In this document: in pieces, positions 10,901 to 22,900 of the stretch
Layout of the letters: the number at the start of each line of letters is the position of its first letter
Numbering within the stretch: the first letter of the stretch is position 1
NCBI GenBank assembly: GCA_950097015.1
Contig: CATNEN010000039.1
Coordinates: 9,347,501 to 9,411,500, forward strand
DNA: 64,000 nucleotides
Direction: 5' to 3'
Source of the DNA: Macrostomum hystrix
Taxonomy: Eukaryota > Platyhelminthes > Macrostomidae
Position numbers and translations under genes: made by a program
Notes under the pieces: generated by a model
Told to the model about the DNA's origin: nothing
Databases searched by the model: none
The model's input: only the letters and a program-made list of their open reading frames with translations

Positions 10901-13900
10901 AAGGAACATCGACAACCAAAAGAAGTGGCAGTACCTCGCCAACGTAGCTCAGCGCATCCTCCAGCCGCTGTCTCCTGTCCAGGGTGGCCAGCCAGACCCG
11001 TCGCCAACGGGAAGCCAGCGAGTTGACAGCCGGATCTCGATAGCCCATCGAAGTCGGCCCGGCGGTCGCTACTTCCTCCCGCTGGTTCTGACGGCGACCG
11101 TCTCGATCGCGACTGCCGCTGGCGCCGCGCTGGCTGGATTCTCTACTGGGGTAGCGGAATCGGCGACGCCCGCCCGAGGCGGCTCCGCGCGGAGACGCTT
11201 CAGCGGCCGCCGATTGTGAGGTCGTAGGCAGCGGGCTGCGCTTGGCGTTCTCCACAACGGCCTGATAGTCGGGCTGGCGAGATTCCACATCGGTCTCGAA
11301 CTGGGTGAGGTCCCTAAGCATCTCCTGAGCCTGCTCCGAGTCGGCCGGCGGCGGCTTGGCTTCGGCGGATTCCAGAGCGGCCTCGGCACCGTCAAGCCAG
11401 CCAAGGAGATCCTCCAATAGGCGACGCCGGCGCTCAGCGGCCAGACGAGAGTCGGCCAGCTTGGCGCCCCGCTTGGTTGACAGGTCGAACAGCTCGTCCC
11501 AGCGGCGCTGGAGAATGCCGGACCATTTTCTGACCGGCGGCCGGCCGTCTGGATGCGCCGTGGCGATGATCTCGGCGGCCAACTGAAGGGCGCCGTCCAG
11601 CAGCGGTCGCTGACTGGTCAGGCCCTCGTGGAAGCTGGCGTGCTCCGCAATCAGGCGATCGTGAGCTTCAACAGCATCGTCTTCGGGCGGAGCGCCGAGG
11701 GCTGCCAGCTTCTGCTCTGCGCCGGTGAACAGCGTCAGCAGGCTGCGGGCAGCGCTGGCGAACCGCTCCGCCTTGTCCCTGGCCTCGTCCAGTTTGGCTC
11801 GCCGATCCTGGCTCAGCTGGTTGATCCGATTCCACAATGTCTGGAGGTCCACCAGCTGCTCCTGGACTCTTGAAGAATCTTCTTCGCTGCGGCTGACCAG
11901 CTCGGCGGCTGATTGGCGAATTTTGTCGACAGTCTCAGCTTTGCGCTCCAGCTCCTGCTCAAATAGGCGGTGCTGATCGGACAGGTGGCCGACGGTGTCC
12001 GAGTCGCCGCCGACTGGGATGTCCGCGGACAGGAGCGGCTCCGCTCGGTTCAGCCAGTCCAGCAGGGCTCGCATGGCGTCAGTGTAGCGGCCTGAGGGCG
12101 GCGCGGGTTGGGCGATTCAAATATTTGCTGGGCCGGGTTCACAGTCTGCTGGCACAGCTGCAGCGCTTTCAAAGACTGCGCTCAGCTGCTGATCTGTCCA
12201 TGGACTGTGGAAACCGCCAAAACTACCTACCCAAGGTGGGTTACCAAAATTTCTACCCAAGCTAATGCTTGTACCCATTTTACGGCAGGATCATTAGGCA
12301 ATGAGCCGGATCATTGGGATATGAGCAGGAATCATTAGTCAATGAGCAAGATCTATGAGCAAGATCATTAGTCTATGAGCATAATCATTGGTCTATGAGC
12401 AGGAACATTAGGCAATGAGCAGGATCATTAAAATATAAGCAAGAGCATTGGGCCATGAGCAGGAACATTAGGCCATGAGCAGGAACATAAAAAACCGGCG
12501 CAGGCAAGTAAGATAAGCAGACTAACCCGAGCAAGTCAAAGCGTCGCCAAGTGCTCGCTCCCGCTTGATGGCCTTGTCGCAGAGCTCCTTCCAGGCGTGC
12601 TTCAGGTCGTTGAGCATGGAGGTCAGCTCGGCCTGGTCGCTCTCGGGGGCGCGCTCCTTCAACGACCAGCCGAACCGTCTGGCCGCGTCGAATTTGGCGT
12701 TCTTGTCAGCCAGGGCGCGCTGAAACTCGGCGTGCTTAGCCAGCTGTTCGTTCAACCGATCCGAGTCCAGCGCCACAGACTGAGCAGTCTCATCTAGAGC
12801 GGCTGTCTGCTCCCGGATCCAACTGGTCAAGTCAGTCCACATGGCCAAGAAGCGATTGGCCTCCTTATGTCCGAGCCCCAGCTGGCGGGTGCGCTCCGAG
12901 GATTTCGACACCAGCTTGTCCCAGCGATGGCGCACGCTGGTTAGCAGGTTGCGGATTAGCACAACGTCCTGGAAGGGAAAGGGTAGGTGCACTCTTGTCC
13001 TTTGAGGTGTCACTCTCTTCCTCTCGATCTGTCACTCCACCCTTCTCGATCTGTCACTCCATTCTTCTCGATCTGTCACTCCATTTTTCTCGATCTTTCA
13101 CTCCACCCTTCTCGATCTGTCACTCCGTCCATCTCGATCTGTCACTCCATTCTTCTCGATCTGTCACTCTGTCAGCGGGCAGCACTACCAGCCTCACCTG
13201 GCGCTGACTGAAGTATTTCAAATGAGTGCCGGTCTGCTCGAGCTTGACCACCTGCTCTCGGTGGGCGGCGATGTCGGATTTGAGCTGGGAATGCTCGCCA
13301 ATCTGCCTATCAACTGTGCCAACAATGCGGGACACCGGCAGCTGGGCAGTCAGGAGTCTCTCGGTGAGGGTCAGCCAGCCGATGAGGCGGGCCAGCTCCG
13401 AGTGGAACTCCGTCACTGTGACCATGGCCTGCTCAAGCTGGGTGCGCCTGTCCTCGGATCGTTTGCCGATTTCGATCCAGCGCGATTCCAGCGCGGCCAG
13501 CTCAGCCCGGATTCGCCCGGCTGCCTGAGGAGCGGCGCGAGCCGCCAGGGATTCGCCGGACGAGCGCAGCGACTGCAAGCGGGCTTGCAGAGCGGGAAAT
13601 GTGGCCGCGAGCTCGTTGAATCTGGTAAGAGATTCGAGTTCGGGATGTCTTTGTGTTAAAATGTGGTGATTTTATTTGAGTCCAACTGCTTAAGTATCAG
13701 GTGCGTCTTAGAAGGTATCCTAGTTAATTTTACGGCCAACTGCATTCATTCATTCAGAGTGTACTAAGAAAGTGCAGATTTTCTTAGAAAGTTAAGATTT
13801 TCTAAGAAATTTTAGATTTTATAAGAAATCTGACTTTCTTTAACTTTAAAAGTATTTTGAAAAAAGTTGATGTTTATGAAAATTTTCCAGTTTCTAGGAA

Positions 13901-16900
13901 AATTCAGTGATTCTAAAAACTTCCGATTTTCTAAGAAGGCTCAGATTTACTAAGAAAGTTTAGGAGAATTTTAAAAAGAATTTTCTAAAAAAATCTGAGT
14001 TTCTAGGAAAATTCTGTGCTTCTAAGAACGTTCAAATTTTCAAAGAAGGTTAGAACAGTTTAAAAGAAAGTTTAAATGATTTTGTAGTAAAGTTCAGATT
14101 TTCTAAAAATAGCTTAGATTTCTTAAACACTTCTAAAAGTGTTTTTTTATGAATGCGCCTGAGACATGTGCTTTTTAGCCACCTGTAAACATTCGTATTA
14201 AATGTTATAATGTCAGGTGTGTTCTAATTAAGCTGTTATATAGTCAGTGTTCTGAGAGTTTAGGCAAACCTGTTGAGCTGATGCCTGGCAGAATCAGGCA
14301 GGCCGCCCAGCGGTTTGGCGCCAGCTAATTGGGCGTCGACCACAGCTAGAGCGCCCTGAGCATCCTGCAGCTCCGTGCCATAGACGACTGCCTCTCTGAG
14401 GGCCCTCTCCAGGGCCAGCTGCTTGTCCCTGGCCGTTGCCAGTAGCCGACTCCAGCGATCCTTGAGATCGTAGAGTCGGCGGCGCGTGTCCTCGGCTGCC
14501 CGCGGGTCCTCCTCTGAGCGCAGCAGCTGAGTACCGTTCTCTTCCACTTTGAGTACAGAGTCGCGGTGGGTGGCCATGTCGCATTGGATCATCTGATGAG
14601 TTGTGATTGTGGAATTGTTGCAACCTCCGTCTGACCGTTTCTAATGGGATTGTTGCAACCCCCGTCTGACACTTTCTAATTGAATTGTTGCAACCTCAGT
14701 CTGACACTTTCTAATTGGCTTGTTGCAACCTCCATCTGACACTTTCTAATTGGATTGTTGCAACCCCTGTCTGACAGTTTCTAATTGAATTGTTGCAACC
14801 TCCGACTGATAGTTTCTAATGGAACTGTTGCAACCTCCGCCTGACAGTTTCTAATGGGATTGTTGCAACCTCCGCCTGACAGTTTCTAATGGGATTGTTG
14901 CAACCTCCGCCTGACAGTTTCTAATGGGATTGTTGCAACCTCCGCCTGACAGTTTCTAATGGGATTGTTGCAACCTCCGCCTGACAGTTTCTAATGGGAT
15001 TGTTGCAACCTCCGCCTGACAGTTTCTAATGGGATTGTTGCAACCTTCGCCTGACAGTTTCTAATGGAATTGTTGCAACCTCCGTCTGACACTTTCTAAT
15101 TGAATTGTTGCAACCCCCGTCTGACACTTTCTAATTGAATTGTTGCAACCTCCGTCTGACACTTTCTAATTGAATTGTTGCAACCTCCGTCTGACACTTT
15201 CTAATTGAATTGTTGCAACCTCAGTCTGACACTTTCTAATTGGCTTGTTGCAACCTCCATCTGACACTTTCTAATTGGATTGTTGCAACCCCTGTCTGAC
15301 AGTTTCTAATTGAATTGTTGCAACCTCCGACTGATAGTTTCTAATGGAACTGTTGCAACCTCCGCCTGACAGTTTCTAATGGGATTGTTGCAACCTCCGC
15401 CTGACAGTTTCTAATGGGATTGTTGCAACCTCCGCCTGACAGTTTCTAATGGGATTGTTGCAACCTCCGCCTGACAGTTTCTAATGGGATTGTTGCAACC
15501 TTCGCCTGACAGTTTCTAATGGGATTGTTGCAACCTTCGCCTGACAGTTTCTAATGGGATTATTGCAACCTTCGCCTGACAGTTTCTAATGGGATTGTTG
15601 CAACCGACTGACAGTTTCTAATGGGATTGTTGCAATTTCCGTCTGACACTTTCTAATTGGATTGTTGCAACCCCCGTCTGACAGTTTCTAATGGGATTGT
15701 TGCAACCTTCGCCTGACACTTTCTAATTGGATTGTTGCAACCTTCGCCTGACAGTTTCTAATGGATTTGTTGCAATTTCCGTCTGACACTTTCTAATGAT
15801 GTTTTGCAACTTGGTTTGATGTTCTATTTGAAAGAATTTTAGAGTAACATAAACCATGATTAACAAACAAAAAAATACTTAGGAAAAGTACTTTTTAAAT
15901 AAACCAAGACACCAAACAGAGGTTAAAGAGCGAAAATAACTGTACGACTACCTTTAGCGAGAAGTCGTTTAAACAGCGGGAAAATTCAACTCGCACAATA
16001 GCAATCTGTGAGAGATTTCAGACAGTGTTTAAGTAAGGTATTTTACAGATTCTTATAGATAATTAAAGGTAAAAAATAACCGATTACACCTGCCCTGATT
16101 AGGACAGCAGAGCCACACGATTGCGCGACGCATCTAAAGGCTGCGTACGGCTGTTCAGTCCATGGACTGGGGGGAGGACGCCACACCCTACTGCCTACTT
16201 CCCGATAGCTCCCAAACCGAATGACAGATAGTCGTGAAAGTGCCACCATGTGGATCTAAATTGATCGTCCTTTACGATAAAAATAACTTTCTTAGCCGTC
16301 CGACGTCAGCATCGTCGAGATATTCAGCAGTTCTTGTCGAACGCCCTGGTGACAAGGACAACTAACACTGTTCTGCACAAGCCTCTATGATAGCCGACAT
16401 GAGTACGAGCGTACATGACGCATTTTTTGAGCAGAAAAATTATGCCTATATTGATAGTTTATGCCAACGGAAACCCTGATGAGAATCGTTGAATATCTCG
16501 ACGATGCCGATGTTTAAAAACCACAATGGCCATCGGAATCGGTAATCGAACCCCCGACCTTCAAGTTGTGAGTCATCGGAGACTCAAAAACACGAGGCTG
16601 TGAAGCTGGATTTTATAGACAATAAATGAGCGGAAAGTCTCACCTTGTGCTTAGCGATTTCCATCTCAAGCACATTCGGCTCTCCAACGGGCGCTGTGAG
16701 GCCGTCCAGAGCCTCTTGGGACCTGGCAATCCAGGCCAGTACATGGTCCAGCGCTTGGCCGAACTCGCCCAGTGCGAGCAGCTGGGCCTGCAGGCGATGA
16801 GCGCGCTCGCCGGTGGCGTCCACCAGTAGGTCCCATCGACGCGCCGCCGAGTCCAGAGCCTCTCGGATTGGCTGGCGATTGTCCGGGCCGGCCGTTTGCG

Positions 16901-19900
16901 CCAGGCGATCGCCCAGCAGGCGGGACGATTCCAGCGAGGTTGCCAGGGACTCAAGGCCAGATTGGAAATCGGCCAGTTGGTCTATTTGAATGCGCACCTG
17001 CGAATGTTGGCGGAAACAACGACTGCTAATGTCGAGATAAGACCGAGAGGTTAGAAGTTCGAATCCTAGTCGAAACGGAAAGTAATTTCGTTAGTGATTA
17101 GCTATAGCACGAGCTATGAGCTATGAGCGAAATCATTAGGATATGAGCAGGATAATTAGGCTATGAGCAGGATCATTAGGTCATGAGCAGGATCATTAGA
17201 CCATGAGCGGGTTCATTAGGATATGAGCGGGATCATTAGGCTATGAGTAAGATCATTAGACTATGAGCGGGTCATTAGGCTATGAGCGGGTCATTAGGCT
17301 ATGAGCGGGATCATTAGACTATGAGCGGGATCATAAAGCTATGAGCAGGATCATTAAGCTATGAGCGGGATCCCACGCTCACCTGCTCGACCGTGCCGGC
17401 CACGGCTCCCATGCCCGCCAGCCGGGCCTCCGCTCGCTGCAGTCGGGCCAGGAAGTCTCGCAAGGCCTCCTGGAACTCTCTGGCCAGCTCCAGCTGGGCC
17501 TCCAGAGCCAATCGCCGCTTGGCCAGCTCGCTGCGCAGCTCAGCAGATGCAGTCTGAAGTTCGCGCACAGCAGACGCAACGTCGGGTTGTTCAGCGGCGC
17601 CAACGCGTCCTTTTAGACGATCGCCAGCCGTGGCCAGGCTGCCGAGGCCCAGCTCGGCGTCTTCAAGACCCCTGAGCAGAGTGTCGTTGGCGGTTCGCTG
17701 GCCAGCTAGCTGCTCAGGGCTGGAGCCAAGCGGCTGTGCCGCGCCAGCCCCGGCCGACAAGCCGTTGAGGCGCTCGGTCAGCCGGCTGACGTCGCGCCAG
17801 AAGGCATCGGAGTCGCGCAGGGTTTCGGCGAGACAGGCGGCCCGGGAATCTACGGCGGACTTCAGGTCGGACCATTCGCGCGAGAGCTCTTGGACCCGAT
17901 CGCGAACTAGCAGGTGTGGAGTGCAGGATTTTGTGCTAATCCTCAGAAATCCTCACAACTCGAGTAGAATGATTAAATAGTCCAAAAACATGCTTTGAGT
18001 CACCAAGGTTTGCAAAAGTTTTCTAGTCCCAAAAGTTTAATAATGCCTAATATTCCCAAATCCTAATTATCCTCAAACCTTATAATCCCCACAGTGAATA
18101 ACCCCTAAAGCAAACGACCCCTTTTAATCGAAGCAATTAAAAATCAATCGGCAAGCAACAGCGTAGAAGCAAGAAAGCATATTTTGATAAATTCCTAATT
18201 AAAAATTGATTGGATAAAAGAACAATAAGGCTGCGAACGAGGATATTGGAAAATGGGTAATGACCAACTAGAAGATCGGAAAGGAGGTAATGACCAACTA
18301 GAAGATCGGAAAGGAGGTAATGACCAACTAGAAGATCGGAAAGGAGGTAATGACCAACTAGAAGATCGGAAAGGAGGTAATGACCAACTAGAAGATCGGA
18401 AAGGAGGTAATGACCAACTAGGAGATTGTAAAGGAGGTAATGACGAACTAGAAGATCGAAAAGGAGGTAATGGCCAACTAGGAGATTGTAAAGTAGGTAA
18501 TGACCAACTAGGAGATTGTAATTGAGGTAATGAACAACTAGGAGATTGTAAAGGGGGTAATGACCAACTGGAGATTGTAAAGGAGGTAATGACCAACTAG
18601 AAGATCGGAAAGGAGGTAATGACCAACTAGGAGATTGTAAAGTAGGTAATGACCAACTAGGAGATTGTAAAGGGGGTAATGACCAACTTGGAGATTGGAA
18701 AATGGGTAATGACCAACTAGGAGATTGTAAATAAGGATAATAAATCACAAACTCATTAATCAATCGAAAAAATATTAATGAAAATTTGAGAAAAAGCCAT
18801 GCCATGATCTGCGGCTCATTCTCTAATTAGCTAATTAACACGTCACAAAAATTACTGACCAAAGTGATCAATCACAAAGATGATATATAAGCATTTCACA
18901 CGGACACTTTACACGCTTAGGCAAACTTACTATCGTTAACAATGCGCTGATGTCTTCTGTTGAAACCTGGTTGCGTTATTTTCGTTGGATGTATAGGTTT
19001 CTCGGAATAGATAAACCTTTTCGATTTGTTCTAAATTGCGTATCAAGCTTTGGGTTCAGGGCTCATTTTTCATAAATGGATCAGACTTTTGTGCTCAGGT
19101 TCGGGTTCTGGGTTCAGGGTTCAGGGTTCTGGGTTCAGTGTTCTAGGTTCAGTGTTCTGAGTTCAGGGTTCTGGGTTCAGGGTTCACGGTTCTGTGCTCC
19201 GGGTTCAGGGTTCACGGTTCTGTGCTCTGGGTTCAGGGTTCACGGTTCTGTGCTCTGGGTTCAGGGTTCACGGTTCTGTGCTCCGGGTTCAGGGTTCACG
19301 GTTCTGTGCTCTGGGTTCAGGGTTCTGTGTTCTGGGTTCAGGGTTCACGGTTCTGTGCTCTGGGTTCAGGGTTCACGGTTCTGTGCTCTGGGTTCAGGGT
19401 TCACGGTTCTGTGCTCTGGGTTCAGGGTTCACGGTTCTGTGTTCTGGGTTCAGGGTTCACGGTTCTGTGCTCTGGGTTCAGGGTTCACGGTTCTGTGCTC
19501 TGGGTTCAGGGTTCACGGTTCTGTGCTCTGGGTTCAGGGTTCACGGTTCTGTGTTCTGGGTTCAGGGTTCACGGTTCTGTGCTCTGGGTTCAGGGTTCAC
19601 GGTTCTGTGTTCTGGGTTCAGGGTTCACGGTTCTGTGCTCTGGGTTCAGGGTTCACGGTTCTGTGCTCTGGGTTCAGGGTTCACGGTTCTGTGCTCTGTG
19701 TTCTGGGTTCTGGGTTCTGTGTTCTGGGTTCTGGGCTCTGTGTTCTGGGTTCTGGGCTCTGTGTTCTGGGTTCACGGTTCTGTGTTCTGGGTTCATGGTT
19801 CACGGTTCTGTGCTCTGGGTTCAGGGTTCTGGGTTCTAGGTACAGGGTTCAGGGTTCAGAATTCTGGGTTCTGTGTTCTGGGTTCTGTGCTCCGGGTTCA

Positions 19901-22900
19901 GGGTTCACGGTTCTGTGTTCTGGGTTCAGGGTTCACGGTTCTGTGCTCTGGGTTCAGGGTTCACGGTTCTGTGCTCTGGGTTCAGGGTTCACGGTTCTGT
20001 GCTCTGGGTTCAGGGTTCACGGTTCTGTGCTCTGGGTTCAGGGTTCACGGTTCTGTGTTCTGGGTTCAGGGTTCACGGTTCTGTGCTCTGGGTTCAGGGT
20101 TCACGGTTCTGTGCTCTGGGTTCAGGGTTCACGGTTCTGTGCTCTGGGTTCAGGGTTCACGGTTCTGTGTTCTGGGTTCAGGGTTCACGGTTCTGTGCTC
20201 TGGGTTCAGGGTTCACGGTTCTGTGTTCTGGGTTCAGGGTTCACGGTTCTGTGCTCTGGGTTCAGGGTTCACGGTTCTGTGTTCTGGGTTCAGGGTTCAC
20301 GGTTCTGTGTTCTGGGTTCAGGGTTCACGGTTCTGTGTTCTGGGTTCAGGGTTCACGGTTCTGTGCTCTGGGTTCAGGGTTCACGGTTCTGTGCTCTGGG
20401 TTCAGGGTTCACGGTTCTGTGCTCTGGGTTCAGGGTTCTGGGTTCTGGATTCTGTGTTCTGGGTTCTGGGCTCTGTGTTCTGGGTTCTGGGCTCTGTGTT
20501 CTGGGTTCACGGTTCTGTGTTCTGGGTTCATGGTTCACGGTTCTGTGCTCTGGGTTCAGGGTTCTGGGTTCTAGGTACAGGGTTCAGGGTTCAGAATTCT
20601 GGGTTCAGTGTTCTAGGCTCAGTGTTCTAGGTTCAGTGTTCTGGGTTCAGGGTTCTGGGTTCTGGGTTCACGGTTCAGGGTTCAGGGTTCAGGGTTCAGG
20701 GTTATGGGTTCTGGGTTCAGGGTTCTGGGTTCTGTGTTCTGCGTTCAGGGTTCTGGGTTCTGGGTTCAGGGTTCTGGGTTCAGGGTTCTGGGTTCTGTGT
20801 TCTGCGTTCAGGGTTCTGGGTTCTGGGTTCAGGGTTCTGGGTTCAGGGTTCTGGGTTCAGGGTTCTGGGTTCAGGGTTCTGGGTTCACGGTTCAGGGTTC
20901 AGGGTTCAGGGTTCAGGGTTATGGGTTCAGGGTTCAGGGTTCTGGGTTCTGGGTTCTGGGTTCAGGGTTCTGGGTTCAGGGTTCTGGGTTCAGTGTTCTG
21001 AGTTCAGGGTTCTGGGTTCAGGGTTCAGGGTTCAGCATTCTGGGTTCAGGGTTCTGGGTTTAAAGTTCTGTGTTTAGTGTTCTGGGTTCAGGGTTCTGGG
21101 TTCTGTGTTCTGTGCTCTGGGTTCAGGGTTCTGGGTTCTGGGTACAGGGTTCAGGGTTTAGCATTCTGGGTTTAAAGTTCTGTGTTTAGTGTTCTGGGTT
21201 CAGTGTTCAGGTTCAGCATTCTGGGTTCAGGGTTCTGGGTTCAGGGTTCTGGGTTCAGGATTCTTGGTTCAGGGTTCTGAATTTAAAGTTCAGGGTTCAT
21301 AGTAATGGGTTCAGGGTTCTGGGTTGATTGCTCAGTATTCAGTATTCAGTATTCGGGGTCCTGACTTCAGTGTTCAGGACTTTTTAGGGAAACAAAGCCA
21401 GAATTTTACGCGTCTTTAGCGCCGGTTCACTATGAAAAAGAAGCAATATTTTCGCATTTTTTTCATACCAGTTATAAAAAATGACATAGAAACAAGAGAC
21501 GACACAATGAACCCAAACTTACTTTCGTTAGCCTCTCTTCCTGAGCTGTCAGCGGGCGCAGACGCGGCGGCCACTTCAGCGTCGCCAATAAGCTGATCGG
21601 CGGCGGAGCGGACAGAGTCAAGCGCAGCCAGCCGCAGCTCCAGCTCCCTATCCAGGCTGGCATTGTCGGCCAGCTGTTCGCGCAGTTTGCCAGGATGAGC
21701 CGACACGGGCTCCGGGCATCGAATTAGTTCGCCGGTTAGGGCCAGATTCTCGGCTACGGCGTCGAGTTTTTCGCCGATGTCGGCAGTCCGTGCCAGCAGG
21801 TCGTCGAGCTCGTGCAGCCGGTCGCGCAGGCGGTCCCGCAGGCCGGCGTAGCGATCGGCGGCAGTCTGGGCCCGCTCGGCCACGGTGACGGCCTCCTCGG
21901 GATCGATAAGGCCGGAGACGGCCTGGGCGGTTTTCCTCACTGTCTCAGCCAGGGGACGCTTGTCGTCGACTTGATCTTGAAGAGTCTGACAATGGGCGTG
22001 CGGCAGCAGGGTTTAGTGCTATTTCTTTGAAACATTGGAATCCGCCTAATTCGGCAGTTTCTTCGAGGAATCGAAGGAGGAATCGAGCGATCGTAAATGA
22101 TTAATAATTTACGCGACTCACCAATTGATATCAACATATTTGTGCAAAGTCAAACCTCCATACAAATAAATATAAATCATGTGATCAACATATTTTCCAG
22201 CTACTATAAGTAGGCTGTAATTTACGCCTTTGAGGGCCCACCTCCAAGGCACAGGGAGAGTGTACACTGCCTGACGATGAGAAAGTCACGGCAGATGTAC
22301 AAACCTGTGCAAGCGTGTGCTCAGGAGTCAGCGGAATGGACTGAATTGCCTCCTCGTTGGCTGCAGGTCTAGTGTCACCGAATGGTTTGTCAGTGTAGAC
22401 TGCTGATTGATTATTTTTAATAATTTCGACGTACTCCTGATAACTTGGCACCCAATATATTACTGACCAAACTTAATCAGTAGAATGCTAGACTTCCGAT
22501 TGATCTATAAATAGAGATAAGATTAGCGAGAATTCTTAAACTGTCTATGGCACAAATTGCTGCATGTACACGTACTAACAATTAACCGATACGCACGTAA
22601 TAGTCAGGCGGAATAAAAAAAACTAAAGCACAAAATGCATCGTGAATTATAAAACGATAATAATGAATAATAAATGGTTTCTCTCACCAGTATTAGTTCC
22701 GTCCATGGCTGTTGTAAATATGGTGAAAGTGTTGCCAAGTTAATATGCACTACTAAATCATAAAACCGTGCAAAGCATTTTTATCAACTTTGTCTAGTAA
22801 GCCATTCTTAAAACACAATACTTTTAATAGAGAAAAGTACAACATTCATGCAAAAATATAAAAATGCAAAGCAAAAATGAAAATGATTCTATTCATACTA

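Noticed and set aside
14600-15800. CRISPR-like appearance of the regularly spaced repeats
   Set aside because: The units are contiguous with no unique spacers, in a eukaryotic intron.
19076-21063. Long plus-strand open frames (up to 641 codons) in the GGGTTC array
   Set aside because: All three plus frames are open because the heptamers contain no stop. The peptide is a simple repeat, lies inside an intron and has no homology features.
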